Positions 10,669 to 21,307 of a DNA stretch of 64,000 nucleotides are shown here, in pieces; position 1 is the first letter of the stretch, and the number at the start of each line of letters is the position of its first letter. Below the pieces are notes generated by a model, which did not search any database, was not told the DNA's origin, and saw only the letters and a program-made list of their open reading frames with translations. This DNA is from Lenzites betulinus (Eukaryota; Basidiomycota; Agaricomycetes; Polyporales; Polyporaceae). The translations under genes and the position numbers were made by a program. The stretch spans positions 124,001-188,000 of the forward strand of contig JABYQU010000055.1 of NCBI GenBank assembly GCA_022264855.1. The letters run 5' to 3'.

Positions 10669-13600
10669 ATGCCGCCCAAGAGTCTCTCCACGCTCTTCCT
10701 CGGGTTGGAGCTCGCGACGGACCAGTTGAGGGCATCAATTGTGGATGAGAATCTTGAGCTGGTCGGTGTAGAGGTGGTGGACTTTGATACCGAGATATCT
10801 GAATACCAGTGAGTACTTCACGCTCTTGGTATCCATGTGGTCGCCCTCTTCGTCCAACGGCTGCCTCTGGATCAATAACCTGGGGACCCCGGTTATGTCA
10901 CTGGTCGCATGTTGGACGCGTGTCAGGATCATGCTGTAGGTGATGACCGGACGCAGATCTATCGCGAACCGTGAACTTCCAACATATGGACGCGAGCTTC
11001 AGATTCCTTTCGTGACCCGGACGGTGTTGTGCTACATCATCTATCCCCAGGCACACTACATTGATTCCTTCCCGTCGGTGTTTATCTTTGCAGTCCTCTG
11101 CGCGGGTGACCACTCACACAGGCAATGGACCGATGTCCATAACTTGCCTCGCTGCTTCCCTCCCGGTACCATACGACGCGTGTCATGGTGTCGGTATCGT
11201 AGGCCGGCTTAAACCCACTATATCCGCTCAAGGCGGCGTGTGCACGGGCGACTTAACCCTACTCATGGGATATCCGTGGCAACGAGCGAATGGCGTTTTT
11301 GAGCTGATAGCACAGGCTACCAACCGTATTTTCATGCGTCACTTTGACGAATTCATGGAGGCGTTGAGGAGTTATCCCTTTATGCTCTTCCCCAAGGGTT
11401 AGGGCCTGGTGCGTGTGGGAAGGCTCGAGTGTGGTGTAAAACTTCCTCGGGTCATTCCCTTTGCGTCTCTATACCCATTTGTCCACCCTACATCGCCCGT
11501 CCAAGTTGTCCGGGATACCATAACCGTATCCTGCTGACAATTTGGACAGACTGATGAGACGGCAGGTTGTCCTTGGATCCTCGTGAACATCCTATCTTGG
11601 TCATTGTGCCAAAGGTGCCGAGACTCTCGCTATCTACGTTTGCATGCATCTCTCACCGGCAGCAAATTGGCGGGATATTCCCCGCCGCGTTTCCCATGCT
11701 GCATTTTGTTCTGCAATACCATAACCTCCACTATGTTGCTCATCGTCTTTCGAACCGCACTAAAATATGAATCTCCCATAGAACGCAAGGTGGAATTTTC
11801 ACCACACCGGGCGAAGCGTACACCACCCCAGTTGAGATGTGGTTGAAGGCATTCGGTGCGTCTGCGAGCTTCGCGGAAGTATTTTTTGGCGCGCATATTG
11901 ATCGGCCGGTATCTTCCTTGTCACGGCGTCACGTTTGACACATTTGTATCGTACGTGACCGTGTACCTTTTCCTCACACAGACCTGCTCTTCGAGAAAAT
12001 CAGCAAAAACCATGAGGTGCCTAGAATTAAGGCGATCGGGGGTGCGGCACAGGTGTGCATCTTCTGCTGTTGAACGTGCGTTTTGAGCCTTAACTAACTC
12101 TTCACAGCAAGCTTTGGTCTGGTGGAAGGCACCCGTACCTCCACTGCAGGCGTTGGATCCCAGGTTGCCTATACATGCCCAGATCACATCTCAGTCATTC
12201 TCGCTACAAAACCCACCTATCGCCCAAGACACCTCAGCACACACACATGCGCTAGCTCTAGAGGCCGCTCTCGGTGGCCCGGATCTCATGGCAGCACGCG
12301 TCGGGACGTGCGCGCATCCATCACTGATTGCTGCCCAGCTACTTCGCGTCCGGGAAGCATGGCCAGACATCTGGGCACGTACTGGACGTGTTCAAATGGT
12401 TAGCTCCTTCTTGGCAAGTTTGTTGACGGGACAACTAGTGGGCATGGGCGAAGCGGAAGCGTCGTCGACTGGACTGTGGGTTCATTCTGGTACCCAGCCT
12501 GGCGCTCAAAGTCACTGGGACGAGGGTGTCATGGAGATCGTTGGCGGTAGTCGAGAAGAGGGTCATCGTATCTGGACGTGGCTGGGCGACGTTGACATTT
12601 CGGGCGGACGAAGGCGAATCGGCAACATCTCTCGGTATCTCGCAGAGCGCTATGGATTTGACCCTGGTCAGTTTTTTGCTTAGGTTGTGTTCATACCATT
12701 CTCACCACCTCGTACAGAGGCGATTATCACGCCGTTCACTTCGGACTATCTCTCAACATATTTGTCGGTGTGCCCTTCTCCTTCGGATGCGGTGCTCGCA
12801 TTTGGCCCCATGGACGTCATGATGGCTCCTGCCGCCAACTACATTCCTACACGTCTCTACAATCTATTCCCGCACCCTGCACAGGACGCTAGTGAGAAGA
12901 AGCGGTACATTGTAACGCTTACCAGCAGGTACGCCCTCAAAATCTGACATATGAGCGTATGATTCACATGACCTGCCAGGAACGCGGACGTTCCCCGTGC
13001 TCTTGTGCGCGACATGTACACGAAGAGTTGGAGCGCCTTTGATCGCTTAGTCGCCATCGTCCCTCCCGGTGGTTCCATCGGGTAGGTCGGGCATGAAGTA
13101 CCGTGGAAGTTAGGCTGACACAGACCGCCTAGTCTCGACGACAAGCTCTTCAGCTTCTGGCTCCTCCAAGGCGATACCTATCCATTTGCTCATGTGAAGG
13201 GTATCTATCGCTTCGAGACCGGCGTCAAGGTCAATGAGTTCCGGGATCTCCGCGCGAACCCTCGCTGTCTCCTCGAGAGCCAGATCCTCTCCTTCCGCGT
13301 TCGTTGGTCTAGAACTATTCCCGCGGGCGTCTTCGGATCCGCTGCTGGGCGCGCCCGGAACACCAACTCTACTCCCAGTCCTATCTCAGGTGCCCCGCCG
13401 AAACGCGCCACAGGCGTGAACAACAGCAGCAACATGGGACTCCCCTTCGATCCATACGACTATGCCACACTTCCTGGTCGCATCATCGCAACAGGCGCCG
13501 CCGCTAACTTCCCCTCTATCGCTAACCTTGCCGGCGACGTATTCAACGCACCAGTTCTCATGCCCACCACCCAGATCGATGCAGCCCAAGCCGTTCCTCA

Positions 13601-14297
13601 CCGGAACACTCCTGCGCCAGGATTCCCCGCGCGCGCCGCTATTGGCGGCGCCTACATCGCGCGTTGGGTGTGGGGAAAGGAGAAGGGCACCCCTGCTGGC
13701 ACCGGCCGCGGCGGCTTCGAGGAGGAGGTTCGCAGGCTTCTCAGCAAGCGTTGGGCCGCCACGGGGGGCACCCATCTCCGCACCAGCACCAACGCGGCCG
13801 CCAGCACCAGCAAAGCACCCAGCGCAGCGGGCAGTGGTGCCAGTACGCCGTATGGCCACGGCTCGCGATCTGCGCTAGGCTCAACCATCCTCGTGGAAGA
13901 AGAAGAAGAGGAGATCGAGGAGATGGAACGAACCGGCGGCGGGTACGGCCTTGGCTTCTCGGAGACGGACATGACCCGTCTCCGCACGGTGACCAGCTCC
14001 ACGGCCGGCACTGCGATGAGCGGAAGCACGCTTGGGGAGCCCCCATCGACGGCCTTCACGACTCCTGACCTCGCGTCGCTGACGAGTCCGAGTGTTGGCA
14101 CACAGCCAGCTGAAGCAACGACGAGCACGACACCCTCGGCTCTCCAACCGGTCACCGCTATGCCGACCTCAGACGCGGAGATCCAGCTTGGCCTGGCGAA
14201 GGTCGCCGAGCCGGATGTGGATGCGTTCATGTCATACGCGGCGCTCGTGCCCGAGTACTGCAGACTGGAGGGGTTGCTTGTGAAGGGGATCGTCTAG
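10669..14297 (+). CDS. D-xylulose kinase (FGGY family)
   Basis: Seven exons (10669-10808, 11782-11855, 11982-12052, 12108-12666, 12718-12928, 12980-13081, 13133-14297) give 773 residues. The enzyme phosphorylates D-xylulose with ATP to xylulose-5-phosphate, linking pentose catabolism to the pentose phosphate pathway in the cytosol. The N-terminal FGGY domain opens with FLGLELATDQLRASIVDE and the xylulokinase segment EYQTQGGIFTTPGEAYTTP. The middle holds MVSSFLASLLTG and GMGEAEASSTG. The C-terminal domain holds SFWLLQGDTY, VFNAPV and GGAYIARWVW. Fungal xylulokinases are usually about 550-620 residues. The excess is a Ser/Thr/Gly/Glu-rich insertion at roughly 565-727, before the final conserved AEPDVDAFMSYAALVPEY. 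Intron 1 is 973 nt, against 51-129 nt for the others. Identity is secure; whether intron 1 holds an old insertion is inference. Confidence 0.93.
10809..11781 (+). other. Unusually long intron 1 of the xylulokinase gene
   Basis: Boundaries are well fixed: EYQ before the GTGAGT donor and TQGGIF after the CATAG acceptor rebuild the conserved protein. At 973 nt this intron is about an order of magnitude longer than its neighbours. It holds small open frames on both strands with no family resemblance that I can see. I found no terminal repeats or target duplication. Confidence 0.7.
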
Positions 14298-14726
14298 GCG
14301 TGCTGTGGTGGATTTTGCTCGTGCTCGCATTCTTGGTCATGCTTTGCTATCGACTTGTTGTATACCACAGGTGGGCGTGCGTCGGCGCGGGCGGGGCAAG
14401 GCGGGGAAGGCTAGGGCGTTGGGGGGCGGAAAGTGTCAAAAGCTACGTAGCATCGTCTCTTGTCCAGTCCAAACCGATACCACTGACTATGATATCATGG
14501 TATGCGAGCAATCTTGTGTTACGCTGTAGACGATCCAAATCGATGCTTTGCGTTTGTTGTAAACAACTATGTGCAAGATATTGGCTTCGAGATAGGGGTT
14601 TTCTCATTGTTATGCTTTCCCATGATGATCCCATCTATTCGCGGTGAAAGAGGACGCGTCCGATGCTGTTGGGCGGCCTGTATGTGCGATCGCGTCATGC
14701 GTTCGCTGTGACTGATACGGTGGGTA

Positions 14727-15405
14727 TTGGAATGGGCTCACGTACGCCGACATTATAATGCTACGCTATTACCGAATGCACCCTTCAATATTATCCAAAT
14801 TCCGATTCCACCGGGAATCGGTCTTGACAATGAGAGTTTGGTGGTGCACGTGAATCCAGATGCACCCGGTTTTTGGCCGCGTTTGATCGATTCTCCTGGT
14901 CCTCCCGACATTTACATTTATTTGTTCGCTGTGGCGTGCATCCAGAGTGCGAGCGGTCCTGAACGGTCGGTACTTCAGAATGTCTATAACTCAACAACCA
15001 CCACGTTCATTCAAGTTCATACGAGAGGGGGGCGCACATTGAGGGCGGGCGCAGCCCGCCCGAAGTGTGCGCCCAATAAAGCCTGATGAGCTCTATGCAG
15101 TGTATTCCACGGCTGCTGGCGCACAACTCAAACATGTCTATGACGATATCGATGTCCACAACTTAAATGCTCAGTACATCAAGCTCTATGATACTTATAG
15201 AGAGCACTATATGTTTGCTGTTCTATCAAAATGGGTGGAATCGGGCTGGGCGTGCGGAGCATCGCCGTTCACCCTCAAGTCATAATATTGAATTTCCGGC
15301 GCTTCTTTTCGACGACGAAGCTGCTTCCTTCGACCGTGAGCTCATCAAGTACGCTGGTCTTCACCACATCAGAGCCGACATACTAGTCCAGCCTGACCGG
15401 TTCTG
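14727..15405 (+). pseudogene. Decayed reading frame interrupted by a hairpin
   Basis: Protein-like stretches run in more than one frame. The first is 14727 to about 15025 (for example VVHVNPDAPGFWPRLI). A second runs from about 15085 to 15285 (for example HVYDDIDVHNLNAQYIKLYD). A third, from about 15289, ends at 15405 (for example FDDEAASFDRELIKYAGLHH). They look like one frameshifted gene or gene fragment rather than separate genes, with a GC-rich hairpin lying at the first break. I do not recognise the family. Flanking sequence 14298-14726 holds nothing identifiable. Confidence 0.35.
15030..15074. repeat. GC-rich inverted repeat (21-nt arms, 3-nt loop)
   Basis: Arms 15030-15050 and 15054-15074 pair at 18 of 21 positions around a GCA loop. 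One of the three mismatches would be a G-U pair in RNA. An AATAAA lies immediately 3' at 15075-15080. It could be a hairpin-forming terminator or 3'-end element, or the footprint of a small mobile element. Confidence 0.75.
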
Positions 15406-15429
15406 AAGTTTCTAAGGCTATATCAGTCA

Positions 15430-17189
15430 ATGTCCGACGGTAAGTGAACCAGTGTGCCAAGTTATTCTGTGGACTTACTAGAACCCTAGATTTCTCGCAA
15501 GACAATGATGAACTGCGGAAGTCTTCTCCTCCAGCCACTGTTCGTCGTGAAATAGCCCTGCGGTTGACCCAGATCGAGGAACAGATGTCCGGTCTCAAAC
15601 GAGAACAACAGGCACTCCACACCCAATGGAACGCTACCCTCACAATCTGCCGTTTACCCCCAGAGATCATCCTCGAGATATTCGCCCAGTTCTCTGCCGA
15701 AAATCGTCCAAGATCAGACGACACTCGCGTCAGCGCGAGCGTTGGGTGGACCAAGCTCAGACTCGTATCTCGGTATTGGAACGCGGTCGCATGCGCAACA
15801 CCGGGCCTGTGGCGCCAAATTGATGTCCACCAGTGCTCTTCATGGCTTGCATTGTGCTTGGAACGCTCTCAAAATGCGACCCTCGATGTCTCGTTCTTTG
15901 CTAGCGATTTCCCGCTGGAGATGGTGGAGGCCATGTTTTCCCTCCATGGGCATCGTCTGCGTAGCTTCGCAGTGCGCTTCACCCTATATAGCCCGTGGTC
16001 GGACAGCATGTTCAAGCTACGTGTCGCCAACATGCAAGCCCTCGAGAGTTTGCGCCTATCACTTCGTACCACCGAGGAAGAGCTGGTTGCCACTTCGAAC
16101 GACCTCAATCTCACCCACTCTCGGCTTCCTCTCCTCCACACGCTCCGCCTTCGCCACGGCGTTCTTTCCGACATGCAAGTTCTCTCAAATCTTCGCGTGC
16201 TGCACATGACCGGGGGCTCGTCAAGCCTCTCCATAGACCAGTTCATCGCGGCGCTGGCGTCTAGCTGGCGTCTGGAGCATATCGTACTCAAAGGTTTCCT
16301 CAGACGACTGGCGGGTTGGGCTTCCTTCTCAGCGCTACTAGTAGAACGACGGGGGTCATTAATGCTAGGCCAGCCTCCAGCAGTTTTGTCTCGGCTCACG
16401 CATCTGGAAGTGCACGAGTCGCCTACTCTGCTTTCCGCCTTCCTGACATACCTACGTCTGCCGGTCAATGCCACAATCTACATCGACGGCGAGGTTGAGC
16501 TCTTCGATGAGACGGCGACAGACATTCTTCCCACCGCTCTTCCCTCTGCTCCCGTTCTCTACGCGGCCCTCCCAGTTCTCCGTGGTTCGATTCGAAAGGT
16601 CACTATGAACGTCTGGCCCGGGACTTACGAGGTGGACGCATTCGCCAGCACCTTGGACAGCCTACACTCCCGCCTCAGTGTGTTACTCGCTACGTCGATA
16701 ATAAACAATGTGGAAGTACGTCTTAGCCACGGCATGCCGGAACTCACGAGTATCTTCAGCGAGTCTCCTCTCACAGACTTGCAACTTGGGGGCCGCTACG
16801 CCGACATTAACCAGGAACATTGGGAAAACGTCTTCAAAACATTCCCGGACCTCGAAACGATCTCGCTGCAGGGAGAGGACTGCATCGTCGCCTTCTGGAC
16901 GGCGTTGTCGTCCGGACTCGATGATCGTCATCCCGACGATCCAGATGCGCCACCACCGCTCTGCCCACAACTCAAGCACTTCGTCTGCAGTGGCAACTTC
17001 GACAATGCGGCCACCCTCTTCGCCACCATGTACTATTCATTGTTACAGCGTGCCAAGTGGGGTTTATCCATGCGGAGCCTCCGCGTTTTCATGGCGGATG
17101 ACACCGTGGACTACACGGAGATGACGGACGTCTACGCGTCGCAACTGATCGACATCGTTGACGTTGTGGAGTTCTCTGAACTAACATAA
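15430..17189 (+). CDS. F-box / leucine-rich-repeat-like protein, copy A
   Basis: A 10-nt first exon (15430-15439, MSD plus one base) and a long exon (15490-17189) give 569 residues. A short coiled-coil-like segment at about 25-55 (LTQIEEQMSGLKREQQ) precedes an F-box core CRLPPEIILEIFAQF, followed by the WRQID/W-x-x-V pattern usual in agaricomycete F-box proteins. The remainder is a degenerate leucine-rich-repeat-type solenoid (LPLLHTLRLRHG, LSNLRVLHMTGG). F-box proteins recruit substrates to SCF ubiquitin ligases through Skp1; the target is unknown. A close paralogue lies inverted at 21308-23081. The tiny first exon is supported by the GTAAGT donor and by a matching architecture in the paralogue. 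Confidence 0.82.
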
Positions 17190-18155
17190 ATCGTATGTCG
17201 GGCCTTTCTCTACCTGAGCCTGTTTTTCCTGATGATATCCCTCGTATTGGAAAATACAGACAACGCCCGCACGCTCGAGCTTGAGGGTTCGTATGGATCG
17301 GTCGGTGGAGCCCACCCTAGGCGCCAGTACTTCAGTACTGACATGACTTGGCACATTGGTACGTGAGCTCTAGCTTTTACATTAGTATCCCTGTCGCTCA
17401 CTCGACGATGATAGTAAACTTAGGAGACTGGACTGGCCCGATACACGCAAAACTACGCACAAGTGGTCTATGCCGCGGGGATGATATGTATACGAGGCAG
17501 CAAGTTTACGGGCGGCAACTTGTAGCCCCTTATAGACGGGTGTGCATCTTCATTATCTCCTCCATGACTCGGGTGGACGAACCCACCCCGCGCAATCGGC
17601 TAATCACGTCGGAACGCCCACTCGCGAGTGAACTGTTCCACCTCCGTACGTCGGTCGCGATCCGGCTACTCGTTATGGAGAAAGAGACGGTTGAGCTGTC
17701 ATGTGCTCGCGATCCGCTCGGAATTGCTCCCACGAAACGTAAGACCAGTGAGACTGATAGAGACATTCAAAACGATGCAGGCGAGTACCCCGTCCATATA
17801 CGACCACCACATACATCCTGGCAGACGCAACGCGGTGCGCCTTCAACGTACAACTGGAAGAACCGGCGTCTAAGCGTCCGCAAATTATGCGATCGAGCGC
17901 CTCCGAGGTACCAATGTTATCACGCAGTAGATATGGTGATTCTATATCCCTGACCGCTCTTTCTTCGACTTATCGGCAACCCAAGAAGGACGGGCCTCCG
18001 TCGCGTGCTCCGTGCGATAGCGAGTTCTCCAGAAGCGCCTTCATATAAATGTCGGTCCAGCGGACAGGGTTAGACGCGCCGAACGGTACTCACTCCCGCC
18101 GCCCACCATCGATCCATCTTCCTACCACATCTCCATCTACGACGGTCGTCTCGCA
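17190..18155. other. Intergenic region, no gene recognised
   Basis: About 970 bases between F-box copy A and the amine oxidase. An open frame at 17348-17953 has no recognisable domain and poor coding character. The last 100 bases (near 18100-18155) are pyrimidine-rich and look like the amine oxidase leader. Confidence 0.45.
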
Positions 18156-20966
18156 ATGTCTGTCCCTTTGACCGCACCCAGCACCGCGACCGCGGTCACG
18201 AACTCCGAGGGCCCGCTGAAGGTGCCTGCGTTCAAGCATCCCCTGGACCCCTTAACCCCTGAAGAGGCAAGTGCGAGAGAGCGATTTTGATCTGCGTTTG
18301 CGGGCCGTATCCGGGCTGATCCCGATCCCGTAGATTGTGGCGGTATCGCACAGTATCCGCCGGTATGTTGCAGAGAAGACGGACGTGAAGGCGGTCAGGT
18401 TTATCACGAGCTCGCTCCTGCCGCCCCCTAAGCAGGCCGTCCTTGCCTACCTCGGCATCCCGCTCCTGAGCGGCGAAAAGCCCGAACCCGCTACTCCTAT
18501 CGTGCGCAAGGCCGAAGTCGATGTGAGTGTTAGGATGCGTCGCGCACTCATCCAGGCTGACATCCGGCGTTTCAGTTTGTGGATGCTGTCACAGGGTGAA
18601 TAGCGCACGCGCGCTCGTCCAATGTCTGGAGCTGACCGGACTATCAGCGCAGCGTACAACTCCATCGTGACCTTGCATGGCCAAGATTGGGTCGTGGATG
18701 TTGTGGACAAGCTCCCGGAGGGCGTGCAGCCCCAAATCTCGGTCGAGGAGCTGCTCCTCTGCGAGGAGATCATCAGAGCGGACGAACGTGTGATCAAGCT
18801 CGCCGCTGACGTCGGTACGTTGATTGAAATCGTGCTGCGGACAGTCTTCGGACGACCGCACCGCGAGTGTGCAATGCGCAAACCTATACTGACCCTTTCT
18901 AGGCGTCAAGCCGGAACAGCTTCATGCCGACGGATGGGCGATTGGCTACGACAGCCGCTTCCCCGAGAACAAGCGTATCCAGCAGGCTCTCATGTTCGCG
19001 CGCTGGGGCCGTCACGAGAACTTGTACGCCCATCCTCTGGTAAGTCTCCCAGTGTTGTAGCTCCCAGTGCGCCCTCTTACTCGACAGCACAGGACTTCGT
19101 TCCCGTCGTGGATTCAATAGCAAAGAAGGTCATTCACATCGACTTCCCGCCCTCTGCCAAGCCAAAAGGTGAGGGCGCCGGCGCGACTGTCGAGAGCACG
19201 GCTCCGACCACGAAGCCCCCTCCTTTGGAAGAAGACTCTTTCAAGGCCGTGAATCGCAAACGTGAACCGCCCCCGAGGGAGTCGCATGACTTCCTGCCGG
19301 ACCTGCTCTCCCAGAAGGAGGGATTCAAGTTCCGCGAGGACCTCAAGCCGCTGCATGTCGTGCAGCCCGAGGGCGTCAGCTTCAAGATGGACGGCCACGT
19401 CCTGGAGTGGCAGAAGTGGAAAATGCACATCGGTCAGTGTGGTTTCTACGACGAAGTCAATATTATCCTCATCTCTGCGCAGCGTTCCACCATCGCGAGG
19501 GTATCGCGTTGTCTACGATTACTTACAACGACGATGGGACTGTACGCCCGATCTTCTATCGCCTCTCTCTGGCCGAGATGGTAGTCCCGTACGGCGCGCC
19601 GGATCACCCTCATCCCCGGAAGCACGCATTCGATGTGTACGTAGCGCTACGTTCCTCGCCACTAACGAAGCTCAACTGACGTTTTGTGTAGTGGCGAATA
19701 CGGCATGGGCACCATGGCGAACGAACTGACTCTTGGGTGCGATTGTCTAGGCCAAATACACTATCTGGTATGTGCGAATGACTGAGCGTTGCGACAACTC
19801 GACTCATCACAATTTCAGCCTGGTTCGTATGTTGCACACGATGGCTCTGCCGTGGTCGTAAAGAACGTCATTTGCATTCACGAGGAGGATGCTGGTCTCC
19901 TATGGAAGCATACCGACTTCCGTGTGGGCGGTCGCGCTCAGGCGGTCCGGAGTCGCAGACTCGTCGTCCAGCAGATTTGCACGCTCGCCAACTACGGTAA
20001 GCCCCAATAGCCGCACGTACACACCCCACAGTACTGAACCTTGCGTCGCGCAGAGTACATCTTCAACTACATGTTCTACCAAGACGGCAACATCGAGGTT
20101 GAGATTCGTCTCACGGGCATATTACAGGTCTATGTTCAGGGCGAGGACGAGCCAAATAGCCAATTCGGCACGACGCTCGCCCCCGGGATCAACGCGCACT
20201 ACCACCAGCACATCTTCTCCGTCCGCGTCGACCCGATGGTCGACGGCCTGCGCAATTCGGTCGTCGAGACGGACATCCTGCCGCTCCCGGGCGCGCCGCT
20301 CGGCTCCGCCGCGAACCACTACGGGAACGCCTTCATCGCGCAGAGCACGCCCGTTGCACGCGCCTCAGACGGCGCGCGCGACTTCGACTTCGCAAGGGAC
20401 CGCCGGTGGTCTATCATGAACCCGAAGCGGACCCACGCCGCGTCGAAGCGCAACGCGGGGTACTCGATCATGGGCAAGGGCGCCGCTGCGCCGCTCATGG
20501 CGCTCGACGGGAGCGTCGTCGCGAAGCGCGCGGGGTTCGCGAAGCGGTCGCTGTGGGTCGTCAAGGACGTCGAAGGCCCGAAGGGCGGGCGGATGTGGCC
20601 CTCGGGCAAGTACGTCCCGCAGACGCGGGATTCGCCCGAGGACGCGCTCCCGAATTGGGCGACGGGCGACGACAGTCTTCTCGAGGAGGACTTGCTGGTG
20701 TACATCACGATGGGTGCGTGTCTGCTGCAGCTCATCTCGGCGTGTGACTCCGCTGACGGGTGCGTGCTGTAGGTATCACGCATATTCCCCGCCCGGAGGA
20801 CTGGCCTGTCATGCCCGTCGAGCATCTGCGCCTTGTGTTCCGGCCGACGAACTTCTTCACGGCGAACCCGAGTATGGATGTGCCGGGGGCAAATGACTCG
20901 AAAAGTCTTATGGCCTTCCCGGAGGCATCGGATGCCGCGACTGGTGCTGCCTGTTGCGAGCACTGA
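18156..20966 (+). CDS. Copper amine oxidase (TPQ-containing)
   Basis: Eleven exons give 741 residues: 18156-18266, 18334-18522, 18576-18595, 18648-18814, 18903-19039, 19093-19432, 19483-19636, 19692-19767, 19819-19996, 20054-20713, 20773-20966. These enzymes oxidise primary amines to aldehyde, NH3 and H2O2. All key residues are present: catalytic-base Asp372 in AFDVGEYGMG, topaquinone-precursor Tyr457 in LANYEYIFNYM, copper ligands His508 and His510 in NAHYHQHIF, and His681 in [16 protein letters not shown]2/N3-type domains precede the catalytic domain, starting with [20 protein letters not shown]. No signal peptide is visible, so the enzyme is probably intracellular; the end (ATGAACCEH) is not a canonical PTS1 tripeptide. 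Intron 1 uses a GC donor (GAG/GCAAGT). Inverted F-box copies flank the gene. The catalytic assignment is firm; the amine substrate is unknown. Confidence 0.95.
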
Positions 20967-21307
20967 GGGTCGGTATGATGTGCCTAGCGTAGGAGTACGC
21001 CGTGCAGCCTCAACATAAATGTAACAACATATATATCCAAATTTCTTGAGGTGCTGTAATATAGTTCAATCGTGCTGACAGCCGCACGATGATCGTTTGA
21101 ACGCACCCTACTGAAGTGTCTACAAGTACATCCTCGACCGACGGCAAGTGCAGTGGGCGTGTCGACGCAGAATTAGCTTCTTCCGATTCACCCATATACA
21201 CAGCCTTCATTCAAAATTTCCGATCAATATCTGTACAGCCCATACGAATTGAAGGTTGTAGTCAGTGAATGGACCCACCCACGCAGCGGAAAGCATGACA
21301 TACCAGC
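20967..21307. other. Convergent 3' intergenic region
   Basis: About 340 AT-rich bases between the stop codons of the amine oxidase gene and the inverted F-box copy B. No other element is visible. Confidence 0.5.

Noticed and set aside
11061..11402. Open frame inside xylulokinase intron 1
   Set aside because: No recognisable family and no own promoter or splice signals; kept only as part of the long-intron observation.
16583..16603. GGTTCGATTC resembling a tRNA B box
   Set aside because: It lies within the coding exon of F-box copy A and no cloverleaf can be built around it.
17348..17953. 201-codon open frame upstream of the amine oxidase gene
   Set aside because: No domain, unusual residue mix and no supporting splice or promoter signals.
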